Positions 30,041 to 40,965 are shown, counted from the stretch's first letter. The stretch is 64,000 bases of DNA from Branchipolynoe longqiensis (GCA_030323885.1 CM059189.1:48119015-48183014), one strand, 5' to 3'. Numbers and translations are program-made. Notes: generated from the sequence alone by a model not told the origin.

Positions 30041-30158
30041 AAAAGAAGTTATGATTAGCCATATCAGAAAAACGTCAGAAACTCCAAACCATCGGACCAT
30101 GCAGCTTTTGTGAACACGTTCGAGTGCTGATGTAGACAGTACAATTGTATCTATCTTC

Positions 30159-30858
30159 AAAGGACAACTTTGTATCCCATTCAAAGGTGTCCTGTCATCG
30201 GACGGAGAGTGAAATGGGATAACAACACCTCGTGCATTGAATCCCTGCCAATACAATCCTTGGCAATACAGTATAACCCCGTAAAAAAACCAAGCTTGGT
30301 TAAACCAAAACGATGGGTTAATCCTAACTTTTTTTGGCAGCCTGGCAAAATACTTCAATTTATCATATAAAAAAGTTGGTTAAACCAAAGTCGGTTGATC
30401 CAAATTATTGGTTAATCCAAGCAAAATTGTCGGACCTCAGGTCACTTCCTGTATGGTTAAACCAAACTTTCATGTGGTTATAAGGTCATCTGAGAACCCA
30501 CTGACTTTTTTATATGATAATTGGTAGTATTTTGAAGGGACCCTAGAAATTTGTTTGGATTAACCGATTGTTTGGTTTAACTGAGCTTGGTTTAATGGGG
30601 TTATACTGTATGTACGTAAAAAACTATAATCAAAGTGTCCACATACATTGTATATTACATGTGCAATACACTCTTACTCAAAGTCAAAGTCAAAGCCAAA
30701 GCTCGTTAAACCAATGATCGGTTAATCCAAACAAATTTCTAGGCTCCCTTCAAGTTTGGTTTAACACGGTTATACTGTAATACATTGTATGAACTGTAAT
30801 TCATCTAATTATAAGACGCCTGGTACACAACATTGGTCTGGATACAGAGTTGTCCTTT
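30159..30858. mobile_element. MITE-S hosting compound MITE-G
   Basis: Outer inverted ends AAAGGACAACTTTGTATCC and GGATACAGAGTTGTCCTTT with one mismatch. Most of the interior is the compound MITE-G at 30267-30783. Confidence 0.75.
30267..30783. mobile_element. Compound MITE-G, copy 1
   Basis: Full unit (ACAGTATAACCCC to GGGGTTATACTGT, 30267-30610), a spacer with CAAAGTGTCCACATACATTG, and a half unit (to 30783) ending CGGTTATACTGTA. The same three-part structure occurs at 39848 and, inverted, at 45667. Ends TACAGTATAACC with TA borders point to a pogo-like Tc1/mariner family. The interior is repeats of GGTTAA/TTAACC words. Confidence 0.85.
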
Positions 30859-30869
30859 CAAGACATGTG

Positions 30870-31203
30870 ACTGGTTAGTTAGTTCTTGGAGTTTTACGGC
30901 CTGGCAACATCTAAGGCCATATCAGGATGGGTACTGCCTTGTGACAGCGCGCACTCAGGGCGACTTCATAGTGCTGTCCCACTATGAGGCCAGGATGCCA
31001 GTACCTTGTAGCCCACTCAGTCACATTATCCTGACACTGAGCCAACCAGTCCTTGCCATATCCTATTAATGCTGAGTGGCTGATTAGGAAGTGACAAGTA
31101 CCAATTTTTAAGTCATTAGTTTCACTCGGCCAGGGTTCAGATCCCACATTCTACCAAAACGGGAAACGGACGCCTCACCCGTTCGGCCATCCCGTCTAGT
31201 GAC
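30870..31203 (-). mobile_element. SINE-A, full, head type 1
   Basis: Tail ACTCCAAGAACT-like at left, intact body, head with GACGGGATGGCCGAACGGG at right. Confidence 0.85.
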
Positions 31204-31225
31204 ATGCATCTGGCATTAAGACTCA

Positions 31226-31555
31226 CCGGACGTGAGGGCCTAATCGGTAGAGTGTATGCCTCGCGTGCAGAAGGTCGGGAGTTTGGTTCCCGGTTGAGTC
31301 AAACCAATGACTTTAAAATTGATGCTTGTCGCTTCCTAGCCTGGCACTCAGCATTAATAGGAGAGCGCAAGGACTGTTTCGCTCAGTGTCAGGATGTTTG
31401 TTTGTTGTTGTTTTACGTCCTAGCAACTTCTAAGGTCATATCAGGACAGGTACCGACCTGTGACAGTGCGCACTCATGGCGATCTTTTTATTGCTGCACC
31501 ACTGGGAAATCAGGCCACAAGCACCATGACCCGATATCCCACTCAGTCCCATTAA
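31226..31555. mobile_element. SINE-A pair in inverted orientation
   Basis: 31226-31395 is a plus-strand type 2 head and first body half, stopping at GTGTCAGGAT. 31396-31555 is a minus-strand tail and body. Head and tail face outward as a foldback. Confidence 0.75.
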
Positions 31556-31599
31556 CATTAAGACTCATTGCAATGCACAGAGACTTGCCCAGTCTGTTA

Positions 31600-32352
31600 A
31601 GGCCCAGTCAGACCTTACCGTACTGAGTACCGGACACCACCGGACTAGACCATTCTTTGTCCGGTGGTGTCCGGTGTCGAACTGTTGCAATGGCCACCGG
31701 ATGAAACGGACGCTAAACGGACGCTAAACGGACGCTAAACGGACGCTAAACGGACGTCAAACGGACGTCAAACGGACGTCAAACGGACGTCAAACGGACG
31801 TCAAACGGACGTCAAACGGACGTCAAACGGACGTCAAACGGACGTCAAACGGACGTCAAACGGACGGACTGGACATCAAACGGACACCAACCGGACACCT
31901 ACCGGACACCTACCGGACTGTTCATGGACACGCCAAAAACCGAAGCCCCGAATTCCCGCAGCACCGTCAACAGACTCTTCAGGATACAAAACGGACACCT
32001 AACGGATGATTAACGGACATGAACCGGACGAAACGGACGAAACAGACTTAAAACGGACACCAACCGTACACTTCAGTCCGGTGGTGTCCGGTTCAAGGTT
32101 AGATCATGTTCAAAACAGACTTAAAACAGACACCAACCGTACACTTCAGTCCGGTGGTGTCCGGTTCAAGGTTAGTGCATGTTCAAAACTTGTACCGAGA
32201 CCGCCGGACACCACCGGACACCGGCGGACACCGCCGGACACCGCCGGACACCGCCGGATGGGTACCGGACATGTACCGGACCTTGCCGTATTTCACCGGA
32301 CAATGTCCGTTTTCTATCCGGTTCCTCCATCCGGTGAGGTCTGACTGGGGCT
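31600..32352. mobile_element. MITE-E copy 3 with internal 11-bp tandem repeat
   Basis: Ends AGGCCCAGTCAGACCTTACC and GGTGAGGTCTGACTGGGGCT, TTA on both sides (31597-31599, 32353-32355). Includes about five GGACGCTAAAC and twelve GGACGTCAAAC units at 31705-31867 and a duplicated CACTTCAGTCCGGTGGTGTC block. Confidence 0.9.
31705..31867. repeat. 11-bp tandem repeat GGACGYYAAAC
   Basis: Near-perfect short tandem repeat that expands the usual MITE-E interior by about 150 bp. Confidence 0.95.
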
Positions 32353-32491
32353 TTAGACACTTCCTCTAATCCAATATCACTGCATGGGCTCTACATGTTT
32401 TAGCTCAAAATAAGTATGCCTTCAACTTGTAAATATCAAAATTGTAGACATTTTAAACCAAATTGAATTAATTTAATTTACTTAATTAATA

Positions 32492-32600
32492 AATGACACT
32501 GATGACCCGGTCTCACAATGGCCCAGTACTATAAAGTCACCATGGGTGCGCAGTGTAACACCGAGTCAAACCTATAACTTATCAAATTGACCCTTGTCGC
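32492..32600 (+). mobile_element. Rearranged SINE-A fragment
   Basis: AGTACTATAAAGTCACCATG and then GAGTCAAACCTATAACTTAT in the wrong order for a SINE-A, so it is two joined pieces. Confidence 0.6.
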
Positions 32601-32615
32601 TACTTTTTGTTCTTC

Positions 32616-32930
32616 TCTTTTTTATTGAGGATGTGTTTATACTGTCCAAAGCATATAAGCTCGAGTACTCGGGCTGGTTTTCAATGCTGGACAGCTGTAG
32701 TGGTGGAGTTATCTTATCACACAGTAGTCGCTGATAAGGTGTTTGATTGCCTCTATTACAGTAGCAGGTAAGTGATTGCTTAGTATCGTTAGTAGTCTAT
32801 GTTATTTTTTTTAATTTTCTTGGTATATAATTATTTGATTTTTTCTACTCTTATTACTAGACTAGCCTACTCATATTTACATATCATAGGCTTGCATGTG
32901 GTTGTTAGGTGTGTTATCTGGTTAATTTTG
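32616..32930 (-). mobile_element. LINE 3' end fragment
   Basis: Minus strand: hairpin AGCCCGAG-TA-CTCGAGCT (32658-32675), TTATATGCTTTGGACAGTAT and a short A-rich end. Upstream of it lies CTTATCAG..GTGATAAG, the second hairpin of this 3' UTR. Confidence 0.7.
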
Positions 32931-32947
32931 GCATGGTTACCTTCCAT

Positions 32948-33150
32948 TGGCCACCGCTACCTAGCCTGGCACTTGGCATTAATAGGATAGGACAAGGACT
33001 GGTTAGCACAGTGTCAGGATAATGTGACTGTGTGGGATATCAGGTTAGCTAGCAACAAGTATAAGTATTGTAAGTCATTGGCATGACTCGACCGGGAATC
33101 AAACTCCCAACCTTCCACACAGGAAGCCTGCGCTCTACCAATTCGCACCT
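32948..33150. mobile_element. SINE-A plus body joined to minus head
   Basis: Plus body (32948-33048, GTGTCAGGATAATGTGACTG) then minus type 2 head (33049-33150, CCTTCCACACAGGAAGCCTG). Confidence 0.7.
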
Positions 33151-33265
33151 GGTCTGTTTACTGAATGTACCAGTGCCTGAGTTGGACATGTAGGATCAAA
33201 TGTAGGCAAATATTTTGCTTTGACAAGTTTTATGGATTCATCGAATTACACAATTCAATAATTTG
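33151..33265. mobile_element. MITE-B end, degenerate
   Basis: TACCAGTGCCTGAGTTGGAC, GGATCAAATGTAGGC and ATTCATCGAATTACACAATT match the MITE-B 3' quarter loosely. Confidence 0.45.
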
Positions 33266-33629
33266 CTCCGTCAGATGTGGACTAAGAACTAGTAAGAGGA
33301 CTCCTGCTGTTTTCAAGACATACCTCGGTCTGCTGCATCAAAGGCTTTCTGATCAGCGGAATAAATGCATTTACAGAAAATGGAGCAGTTAGTTCTCTCA
33401 GCTACCTGCTGTTATCCGAGTGTCACTCAGACTGAGACTGAAATCACTTAAATATGACGGCCACACGTCGGGGTTGACACTGGCGTCATTCAGGTATAAA
33501 CGCAATTGGAAGGCGCACCTACCGAGCGTTGGGCACACTATATGATGTCATGTTGCGCAGAAAATAACACTCAGGTGCAGAAATAATTGAAGTTATGTCA
33601 TGTCAACCTTATTCGCTCAGAGTATGTAG
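33266..33629. other. Unassigned sequence
   Basis: Mixed composition, no internal repeat and no long open frame. Confidence 0.4.
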
Positions 33630-33842
33630 TTTGTTTGTTTGTTGGAGTTTAGCATCCTAGTAACATATAAGGTAATATCAGGACTGGGTACCAACTTCTG
33701 ACAGTGCGCACTTATGGCGACTTTATAGTGCTGCCGCACTGGGAAATCGGTCCGCCGGCACCATGACCCGATATCCCACTCGGTCACATTATCCTGACAC
33801 TGAACACACAAACATTATCCAGTCACATTATCCTGACACTGA
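33630..33842 (-). mobile_element. SINE-A 3' half with duplicated body word
   Basis: Tail and body to CACATTATCCTGACACTGAA, which is then repeated once at 33819. Confidence 0.75.
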
Positions 33843-33863
33843 ACATACACACGTTGATTCTGG

Positions 33864-34214
33864 ACCGGACAGGATGGCCGAATGAGATGAGTGTCCGTCT
33901 CCAGTTTTGGTAGACCATGGGATTCGAACCCACATGCTTGAACCCTGGTCGAGTCAAACTAATTACTTTAAAATTTATACTTGTCGCTTCCTAGCCAGTC
34001 GCTCACCATTATTAGTATATGGCAAGGACTGGTTGGTTCTGTGTCAGGATAATGTGACTGAGTGGGATATCAAGTTATAACTTATATCGCTGGAGCCTGG
34101 TCTCCCACTGGGGCAGCACTATAAATTCACTAGGAGTGCACACTGTGACAAGTCGCTACCCATCCTGATATGACCCTAGATATTGCCAGGATGTAAAACT
34201 CCAACAACCAACCA
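33864..34214 (+). mobile_element. SINE-A, full, head type 1
   Basis: Head ACAGGATGGCCGAATGAGAT, B-box region GATTCGAACCC, body, ACTCCAACAACC tail. Confidence 0.88.
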
Positions 34215-34246
34215 CACGTTGGTTATGCCCTCCTAACCTAAAGCAT

Positions 34247-34582
34247 CAGTCACAATATAGCTTGCGACTGCTTGCGACCATTTTGAAACCCCTTTGGACC
34301 AAAGAACCAACAGTCGCCGGTGACCTTCTTGCGAACAAAGCAATGGTCACTAAAGACATTGCATCCATAAGGGTCGCAAAGAGGTCCTTAGTGCTGCAGC
34401 TGCAACCTTACTGTGATCAAAATGGTCGCAATATCGGTGATCACTGAGGACCATTTTGGAACCACTTTGCAACCACTTTGCTACCACTTGCGACCAATTT
34501 GTGACCACTTGCGATCTCTTTGCAACCAAACTTTTTTTGTGTGGTCGCAAAGTGGTCGCAAGCAGTAGTAGTGTGTCTGGGG
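34247..34582. mobile_element. MITE-J (TTGCGACCA words)
   Basis: Ends CAGTCACAATATAGC..GCTTGCGACC and GGTCGCAAGC..TAGTGTGTCTG are imperfect complements. The interior repeats TTGCGACCA / TGGTCGCAA, so it folds on itself at many registers. Only copy here. Confidence 0.65.
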
Positions 34583-34712
34583 TATACGCATCTGCTTCTG
34601 ATAATATTGCTGACTCATTTTCATTTAATGACACCCGCTCCGTCAGGCTTGTGTCAATGATCTGCGTGTACATAAATAAAGTCCTAAATAAATAAACGCA
34701 TCAATAAATACA

Positions 34713-35050
34713 CCCAGACCAGACGGGGTGGCCGAATGAGTTGAGCGTCTGTCTCCTGTTTTGGGAGATCGGGGGATCCGAACCCATCGGTAGAGTAAAA
34801 CCAATGACTTAAAGATTGATACTTGTTGCTTCCTAGCCAGGCGCTTGGCATTATTAGGATAGGGCAAGCACTTTTTGGCCCAGTGTCCGGAAAATGTGAC
34901 TGAGTGGGATATCAGGTCATGGTGCTGGTGGCCTGCTACCCCAGTGGGGCAGCCCTATAAAGTTGCCATGAGTGTGCACTGTCACAAGTCAGTACCAATC
35001 CTAATATGACCTCAGATGTTGCTAGGACATAAAACAACAACAAACAAACA
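34713..35050 (+). mobile_element. SINE-A, full, head type 1
   Basis: Head ACCAGACGGGGTGGCCGAAT, complete body, AAAACAACAACAAACAAAC tail. Confidence 0.88.
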
Positions 35051-35455
35051 CAACTTTTAGACTAGAATGGGAGAGACTACTACAGAATGGTGGTTAGTGA
35101 AGCGGAATGTGGATGGACTAGCAGTACATGCTGTGTTTGATAGTTTCGTACCGAACAAAACAGTTCAGGGGGAGTATATTTACCTATACACATATAATTA
35201 ATTATATAGCACATATACGTACACGCAGTACATATTTAACATACAACTGCGCATGTTCCAGCTGCGAGTGGTAACGCCCCCACAATGGGTTAACTTGTAC
35301 TAGTGTAGTAACTGGCCGGTGGTGGTGCCACTGTAGGGATACATTGCAGGTGAATGGGTGCTATCTATGGTGCAGAAGTGAGAATGCACAATTGTGGTTG
35401 AATCAGATCATACCTATATACATTAGTCATTTATATTCGCCTAATAAATTATACA

Positions 35456-35497
<42 letters not shown>

Positions 35498-35752
35498 GTG
35501 TGTGTGTTGTATAATATATGTGTCGTGTAATATTTTGGAGCGAGTGGTACAGGTGTGAGGCAGATGCAGGTGAGGAAGCCATGACAGGTGGCACCACCAG
35601 GCGAGGCAGAAGCGATGTCCAGTAGATGACTGGAGGAGTGTCAGTAAGGAGGTGTAGTGTCAGGTTGATGTGAACAGTTCATAGATAATCAGCTTCCGGA
35701 TGATCATACTTGTATAATTGCTTATGCAGCACACACACACATATATATATAG

Positions 35753-35783
<31 letters not shown>
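35051..35783. other. Mostly unassigned, with (TA)n tracts
   Basis: (TA)n at 35460-35493 and 35742-35785. TTATACAACACATATA and TGTGTTGTATAAT flank the first tract in inverted orientation. GGTGGTGCCACTG and GGTGGCACCACC words recall the middle of MITE-N. No gene. Confidence 0.45.
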
Positions 35784-35784
<1 letters not shown>

Positions 35785-36108
35785 CTTGGCAACATTTCAT
35801 GTCACATCAGATGTGTTCTGACTGGTGACAATGCGCACTCATGGCGACTGTATAATACTACCCCACTGGGAGACCAGGCCACCGGCACCATGGACCGATT
35901 TACCACTCAGTCACATTATCCTGACACCGAGCTAACCAGTCCTTGCCCTATCCTAGTAACATCGAGCGCCAGGCCATATAGTGTGACAAGTATAAATGTT
36001 GTATGCCATTGGTTTGACTCAACCAGGGTTTGAACCCGCAATGAATCGATCCCCCGACCTTCCGCACGGGAAGCCTGCGCCCTACCGATTCGGCCACCGT
36101 GTCCGGTA
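35784..36108 (-). mobile_element. SINE-A, head type 2
   Basis: The tail is cut at a (TA)n tract; body and head (CACCGTGTCCGG complement) intact. Confidence 0.82.
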
Positions 36109-36505
36109 GGCGGTAGTCCCCAATGGCAAAGATCTGACCATTGTTGCTGGGATTTTGTGAGGGAGTGGCGCCGGTGTTGGTGTTGGTGCTGCCGCCAAGC
36201 GGCCGTGACAGGTACCAGGCGGTGTGAGTGTACCGGTGTGTCTGACATCTCCATGAGCAGGTAGATGAAAGAGGACGCTTATCTCCCACCAGGGGGAGTG
36301 CAAGGGCGGGAGGGTCACGTGGGAAGGGGTAATGCACCCAACGACATGCAACACAATCACTGCGAGTTTTACATGTTGTTGTCCAACTTGAAGGCAGGCC
36401 ACCAGACAACAGAGGATCAAGTGTGTGTGAGAGTGTGTGTGTCTGTGTGTGTGTGCGTGTGCATGTGTGTGAGTGTGTGTGAGTGTGTGTGAGTGTGTGA
36501 GATGG
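36109..36505. other. Unassigned sequence ending in (GT)n
   Basis: No repeat family recognised in 36109-36415. A GTGTGTGAGTGT microsatellite covers 36420-36502. Confidence 0.5.
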
Positions 36506-36828
36506 GTCGGTTGTTGGAATTTTACATCCAGGAAACATCTAAGGTCATATCCAGACAGGCACTGACTTGTGACAGTGTGCACTCATGGCGACTTATTAGT
36601 GCTGCCCCCAATAGGAGACCAGGTCACCAGCACCATGACCTGATATCCCGCTCAGTTACATTATCCTCACACTGAGCCAACCAGTCCTTGCCTTATATTA
36701 TTAATGCTGGGTGCCTGGCTAGGATTCGACAGGTATCAATTTTGATGTCATTGGTTTGGCTCAACCAGGCTTTGAACCCGCAATGAATGTTAGACGGACG
36801 CTCAACTCATTTGGCCATCCCGTCTAGT
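36506..36828 (-). mobile_element. SINE-A, head type 1
   Basis: GTTGTTGGAATTTTACATCC tail, complete body, GACGGGATGGCCAAATGAG head on the minus strand. Confidence 0.85.
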
Positions 36829-37200
36829 CGTGTCTGATGGGAGATGGTGTGTGGGTGTATGTGTGTGTTGAGGGGGGGGGGGGCGGTGGGAGCTGGGAGC
36901 TGGTGTGGGTGACGGGAACCAGGATGGCCCCAGGGCCTCCTGTAACAAGGATACATACCTCAGGCCGGAAGGTGCGCCCCGGCGCCGACGGGTATGCGCA
37001 GCAGACGCCTGCGGACAGGGCCACTTATGGCAATGATGAGAGAATTATCATTGACCCAAGCGGCCTTGTTCTTGATAACGCTATGCACCGAAAACTCGCT
37101 ATTATATATGGGGTCAGTGTATATGTACAGTGGCGCTTTGCATTGCGGACATCTCGGTATAGCGGCCAATCGCTAATAGATTTACTGAAGTAGCGTTTAA
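36829..37200. other. Unassigned sequence with 118-codon open frame
   Basis: A G-run near 36870, then mixed sequence. The plus-strand frame 36837-37193 contains ERIIIDPSGLVLDNAMHRK but no motif I recognise. Its first third is translated simple repeat. Coding status doubtful. Confidence 0.3.
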
Positions 37201-37415
37201 AACAACAGCAATATCTGCAGTGGTCTACTAAGAGAAGGCCCACAATAACAACAAAAATACCCTTTTGGGTTCACAAGTACTCCATAAAGCAACAGTAATG
37301 ACCGCATTGGTCCACTAATAGAGGACCCACAACAACAACAAAAATACCCCTTTGGGTTCACACAAGCAGTGTGTAAAACAACAGAAATCTCCACATTGGC
37401 CCACAATAACAAAGA
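37201..37415. repeat. ~92-bp tandem repeat, 2.3 units
   Basis: CACAATAACAACAAAAATAC and CTTTTGGGTTCACA words recur at 37242 and 37329, with a third partial unit to 37415. Confidence 0.8.
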
Positions 37416-37440
37416 TGGCGGTCGGGACTGCGTTCGCTGT

Positions 37441-37722
37441 GCCTATCCTGGCAACACTCATGGCAACTTTATACTACTGCCCCACTGGGAAATCAGGCTG
37501 CCACTACCATGACCCCATATCCCACTCAGTCACATGAATCCCGACACCGAGCTAACCAGTCCTTGCCCTATCCTATTAAAATATTAATACGAGCCCCTTT
37601 ACTCAGAAGTGACAAGTATACATTTTTATCAATCATTAATTTGACTCGACCGGGAACCGAACTCCCAACCGTCCGCACTCGAGGCCTGCGCTCTAACACC
37701 GATTCGGCCACCACGCGCCTCT
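37441..37722 (-). mobile_element. SINE-A, tail-truncated, head type 2
   Basis: Starts at GGCAACACTCATGGCAACTT and ends with a type 2 head GTGGTGGCCGAATCGG (minus). A G-run (37731-37746) follows. Confidence 0.82.
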
Positions 37723-37959
37723 GGAGGCGTGAGGGGGGGGGGGGGGTTGTAAGGGGAGGTGGGAAGGGGGGGGGGGTAGCTGCGCGCGCATCCCCCCGGG
37801 GCAGGAGCCCCTCCTTCCCGGCTGGCCGTACACATGTCGAGCCCTAATGGCGGTAATGTGTCTGTGCAGGACACATTAGGAAAAACGGCGCCCGCCGCCG
37901 TAGCCTGAGGCGGAGCAGTTTGCCCCGGCCTTATTGACTTTGTCTTTGCCCAAGGATAA

Positions 37960-38800
37960 TGCAGCTACCATATATCTCACTGGTCGCTTGTCATGTGGCC
38001 TAGCTTTGGGATGTTCAGGGCCCATATGTATGAGCGTAACCCTGGGTCGTGCGGATTTCCCGGGTTAGCGGCCAAAAGTGCGTATGTATGTGTCGGTGTT
38101 AAACTAACTCGGGGAGTTTAAAGTCGCCTGCACTAACCCCATGCGAAAGGAGGGTTAAAGGTGGGGTTAGGCACCGACTTGGCCCAAATCTATTCAATGC
38201 GACCATATTTAACAGAATTAGATACGCAATAAGTGAAATTTGATCAATTTAACCCTAAATTCGAACCCTCCTTAAGGCTACTGCCGCATTGGCGGCGATA
38301 TTAAAAGTTATATTTTCGAATCGACGAACGTACAGTCAACAAACCGCCGCCGCCGCCAGTATGGAAAGGGAGGTCGATGCGGTGTCGGCGGCGATTTGTT
38401 TACTTTACGTTCGTCGATTCGAAAATATAACTATTAATATCGCCGCCAATGCGGCGGTAGCCTTAAGGAGGGTTCGAATTTAGGGTTAAATTGATAAAAT
38501 TTCACTTATTGCGTATGTAATTCTGTTAAATATGATAGCATTTAATATATTTGAGCCTAATATATGGCTACAAACGCAGAGGGATTTCCCAAATCTATAA
38601 ATAACTGAAACGTTAGCTAACTCGGGCGCGTTTTGGTCACATACATCCCCCGTGACACATTTGGAACTCTGCGGTTAGCTAACCCGGCACCCTCCTTTAA
38701 CCCTGGTCCGGTTAAAAATTGGCTCATACATATGGGCCCAGGTGGTACGCACATGGAATAAATAAGACGCTATTGGTAAAAAAAATATTTTTTTAAACAC
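37960..38800. mobile_element. Unnamed repeat interrupted by MITE-M
   Basis: The flanks (37990-38035 and 38742-38800) are colinear with 39745-39835, where the sequence runs uninterrupted (CCAGCTTAGGGATTTTCAGG then TGGAATACACACATGGAA). Confidence 0.65.
38036..38741. mobile_element. MITE-M / foldback (~700 bp)
   Basis: Ends GGGCCCATATGTATGAGC and GCTCATACATATGGGCCC are perfect complements. A second, nearly perfect palindrome (arms ~155 bp, 38205-38360 and 38380-38535, words TCGACGAACGTA/ACGTTCGTCGA, AAGGAGGGTTCGAATTTAGG) fills the middle around a CCGCCGCCGCCGCC centre. The empty site at 39773 gives a CAG duplication. Confidence 0.88.
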
Positions 38801-39023
38801 GATGGAATAAAATACTATAACAGGTTATATATATATATATATATAAATATATATATATATACAAAAAATCCTCCGGTGCGACTGACACTGGTCTACATCC
38901 GGTGGAGGAGAGGAGGGTAGGTGGAGCCACCTGTACAGTGTTGGTCTTACGGAGTATAACAAATAAGTAATAATTGACCCTCACAAGTTACATATCTTTA
39001 TACTTGCATAATTCGTTATACAT

Positions 39024-39027
<4 letters not shown>
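38742..39027. mobile_element. MITE-N-like half element with (TA)n
   Basis: (TA)n at 38826-38862. AATCCTCCGGTGCGACTGAC and TATACTTGCATAATTCGTTA match the right half of MITE-N (47338-47790). Confidence 0.55.

Positions 39028-39082
<55 letters not shown>
39028..39082. repeat. (TA)n microsatellite
   Basis: About 27 TA units. Confidence 0.98.
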
Positions 39083-39084
<2 letters not shown>

Positions 39085-39085
39085 C

Positions 39086-39495
39086 GCACCCACTGGGAGA
39101 CAAGTTCAATGGCACCATGATCCTAGGGGCCTAGCTTCCATATATATTATATACGCAGGTATGCAGCTGCATGCCACCTGAGATTACAAATATAAAAAAA
39201 TATATATATATGAAGAGTTCAGGTGCAAAATCCCATAAACGCCAATCTAAAAATTTAATTAAAATTAAAGATTTTTACCTGGAGGTAATTTTACTTCTCA
39301 CTAATTCCACTTTTCTTGTGAAGAAATGGTTATGGAGCTATGAACACAAAAATAATGAATATAAAAAAATGTAACCTTTTCAGGGCTTGACTGCAATGCT
39401 TATCTCAATTTTTGGATTGGTGCTTACAGGGTTTTGTCCCTGAACTCTTCATATATATATTTTTTTATATTTGTAATCCCAGGTGGCATGCATAC

Positions 39496-39549
<54 letters not shown>

Positions 39550-39690
39550 AAGCTATGGCCCTAGGATCATGGTGCCATTGAACTGGTCTCCGAGTGGGGC
39601 AGCACTATAAAGTCGCCATGAGGGTGTAGTCACAAGCTCGTACCAGTCCTCCTGATATGACCTTAGATGTTGCTAGGATGCAAAACTAGC
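39086..39690. mobile_element. Palindrome of SINE-A pieces around MITE-L copy 2
   Basis: Left arm CAATGGCACCATGATCCTAG and right arm CTAGGATCATGGTGCCATTG are complementary, as are GCTTCCATATATA/TATATGGAAGC and the GGTATGCA..CCACCTGAGATTACAAATAT words. The right arm continues as a plus-strand SINE-A 3' half to 39690. MITE-L copy 2 (39209-39461) lies at the centre. Confidence 0.8.
39209..39461. mobile_element. MITE-L copy 2
   Basis: Ends TGAAGAGTTCAGGTGCAAAA and TTTTGTCCCTGAACTCTTCA, extending inward as ACGCCAATCTAAAAAT / TTTTTGGATTGGTGC, giving ~45-bp TIRs on a ~250-bp element. It lies in (TA)n, so a TA target is likely. Confidence 0.85.
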
Positions 39691-39847
39691 GGTTAATACG
39701 GCTCTTTATTCACCTGCCACATATATATCCGTGTTCTCTTGTCAGAGGCCCAGCTTAGGGATTTTCAGGTGGAATACACACATGGAACAAGAACCGACAG
39801 GAACTTGTTTTTTAAACACGATGGAATAAAATGCTATAAAACCTAAT

Positions 39848-40332
39848 ACAGTACAACCCCATTACACCAAGCTCGGTTAAGCCAAACAATCGGTTATTCC
39901 AAACTTTTTTCGGCGGCCCGGCAAAATACTACCATTTATCATATAAAAAAGTTGGTTAAACCAAAATCGGTTAATCCAAACAAAATTGTCGGACCCCAGG
40001 CCACTCCAGTATGGTTACACCAAACTTTCATGTGGTTATAAGGTCATCTGATACTTATTTATATGATAAATAGTAGTATGTTGCTGGGCCGCTGAAAAAA
40101 GTTTGGATTAACCCATCGTTCAGTTTAACTGAGCTTGGTTTAACGGGGTTATACTGTATATACATAAAAAAAACAATAATCAAAGTGTCCACATAGATTC
40201 TATATCACCTGTGCAATACACGCTTACTCAAAGTCAAAGCCAAAGCCAAAGCTCAGTTAAACCAATGATCGGTTAATTCAAACAAATTGCTAGTGTCCCT
40301 TCAAGTTTGATTTAACAGGGTTATACTGTATA
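39848..40332. mobile_element. Compound MITE-G, copy 2
   Basis: Full unit to ~40158, spacer with CAAAGTGTCCACATAGATTC, half unit ending CAGGGTTATACTGTA. Same order as copy 1. Confidence 0.85.
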
Positions 40333-40337
40333 TATGC

Positions 40338-40513
40338 AGTAAAACCTTTCCTAATCAACCACCTCCACAGATCGACCACTCCCCTATATCGATCGCTTTA
40401 TTTGGATCTCAAATGGTAACGAAATGAAAAACTCCCTAAATGGACCACCTCCCTAAATGGACCATTTAAAGTCGGTCCCATGGTCGGTCGTTTTAGAGAG
40501 GTTTTACTGTATA
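40338..40513. mobile_element. MITE-H copy 1
   Basis: Ends CAGTAAAACCTTTCCTAA and AGAGAGGTTTTACTG. The interior reads GACCACCTCC / GGTCGGTCG words. ~176 bp, TA borders, pogo-like. Confidence 0.85.
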
Positions 40514-40751
40514 TGAAGAGTTCAGTCGCAAAGTCCTGTCAACGCCAATCCAAAAATTATATTAAAATAAAACGTTTTTACCTGAGCGTTATTTAAATTC
40601 TCACTAATTCCACTTTTCTTGTGATGAAATGGTTATAGAGCAATGAATAAAAAAAGAATGTAAAAAAACGAACATTTTCAAGGTTTCACTGCAATGTTTA
40701 TCTCAATTTTTGGATCGGTGTCTACAAGGTTTTGCGTCAGGAACTCCTCAT
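40514..40751. mobile_element. MITE-L copy 3
   Basis: TGAAGAGTTCAGTCGCAAAG to TTGCGTCAGGAACTCCTCA. It directly abuts MITE-H. Confidence 0.85.
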
Positions 40752-40754
40752 ATA

Positions 40755-40965
40755 TTTGTTATATATTTGTAATCTCAGGTGGTACTCAGCTGCGTAACGG
40801 TGTATGTGGAAGCTAGGGCCCTAGGATAATGGTGCCATTGCACTTGTCTCCCAGTGGGGCAGCACTATAAATTCGCCATGGGTGTGCAGTCACAAGTTGG
40901 TACCTATCCGATATGACCTTAGAAGTTAGATGTTCCTAGGACGCAAAACGCCAACGAACAAAACA
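40755..40965 (+). mobile_element. SINE-A 3' half with palindrome flank
   Basis: TTTGTAATCTCAGGTGG..GGAAGCTAGGGCCCTAGGAT matches the arm at 39455-39575, followed by the SINE-A 3' half. Confidence 0.7.

Larger units (their letters stand above)
28630..30113. mobile_element. MITE-B host broken by three later insertions
   Basis: MITE-B pieces occur at 28630-28705 (GAAGCCTATGG..TTTTCACTTCAAGTA), 29213-29275 (TCATTTAAAACGAAAGTTAC) and 30055-30113 (TCAGAAACTCCAAACCATCG). They are in order and orientation, so the intervening MITE-I and LINE-tail/MITE-D blocks are insertions. This is the deepest nest in the window. Confidence 0.75.

Noticed and set aside
36837..37193. 118-codon plus-strand frame as a gene
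   Set aside because: The first third is simple-repeat translation and the rest has no recognisable motif, homologous copy or splice context; kept only as a low-confidence unassigned region.
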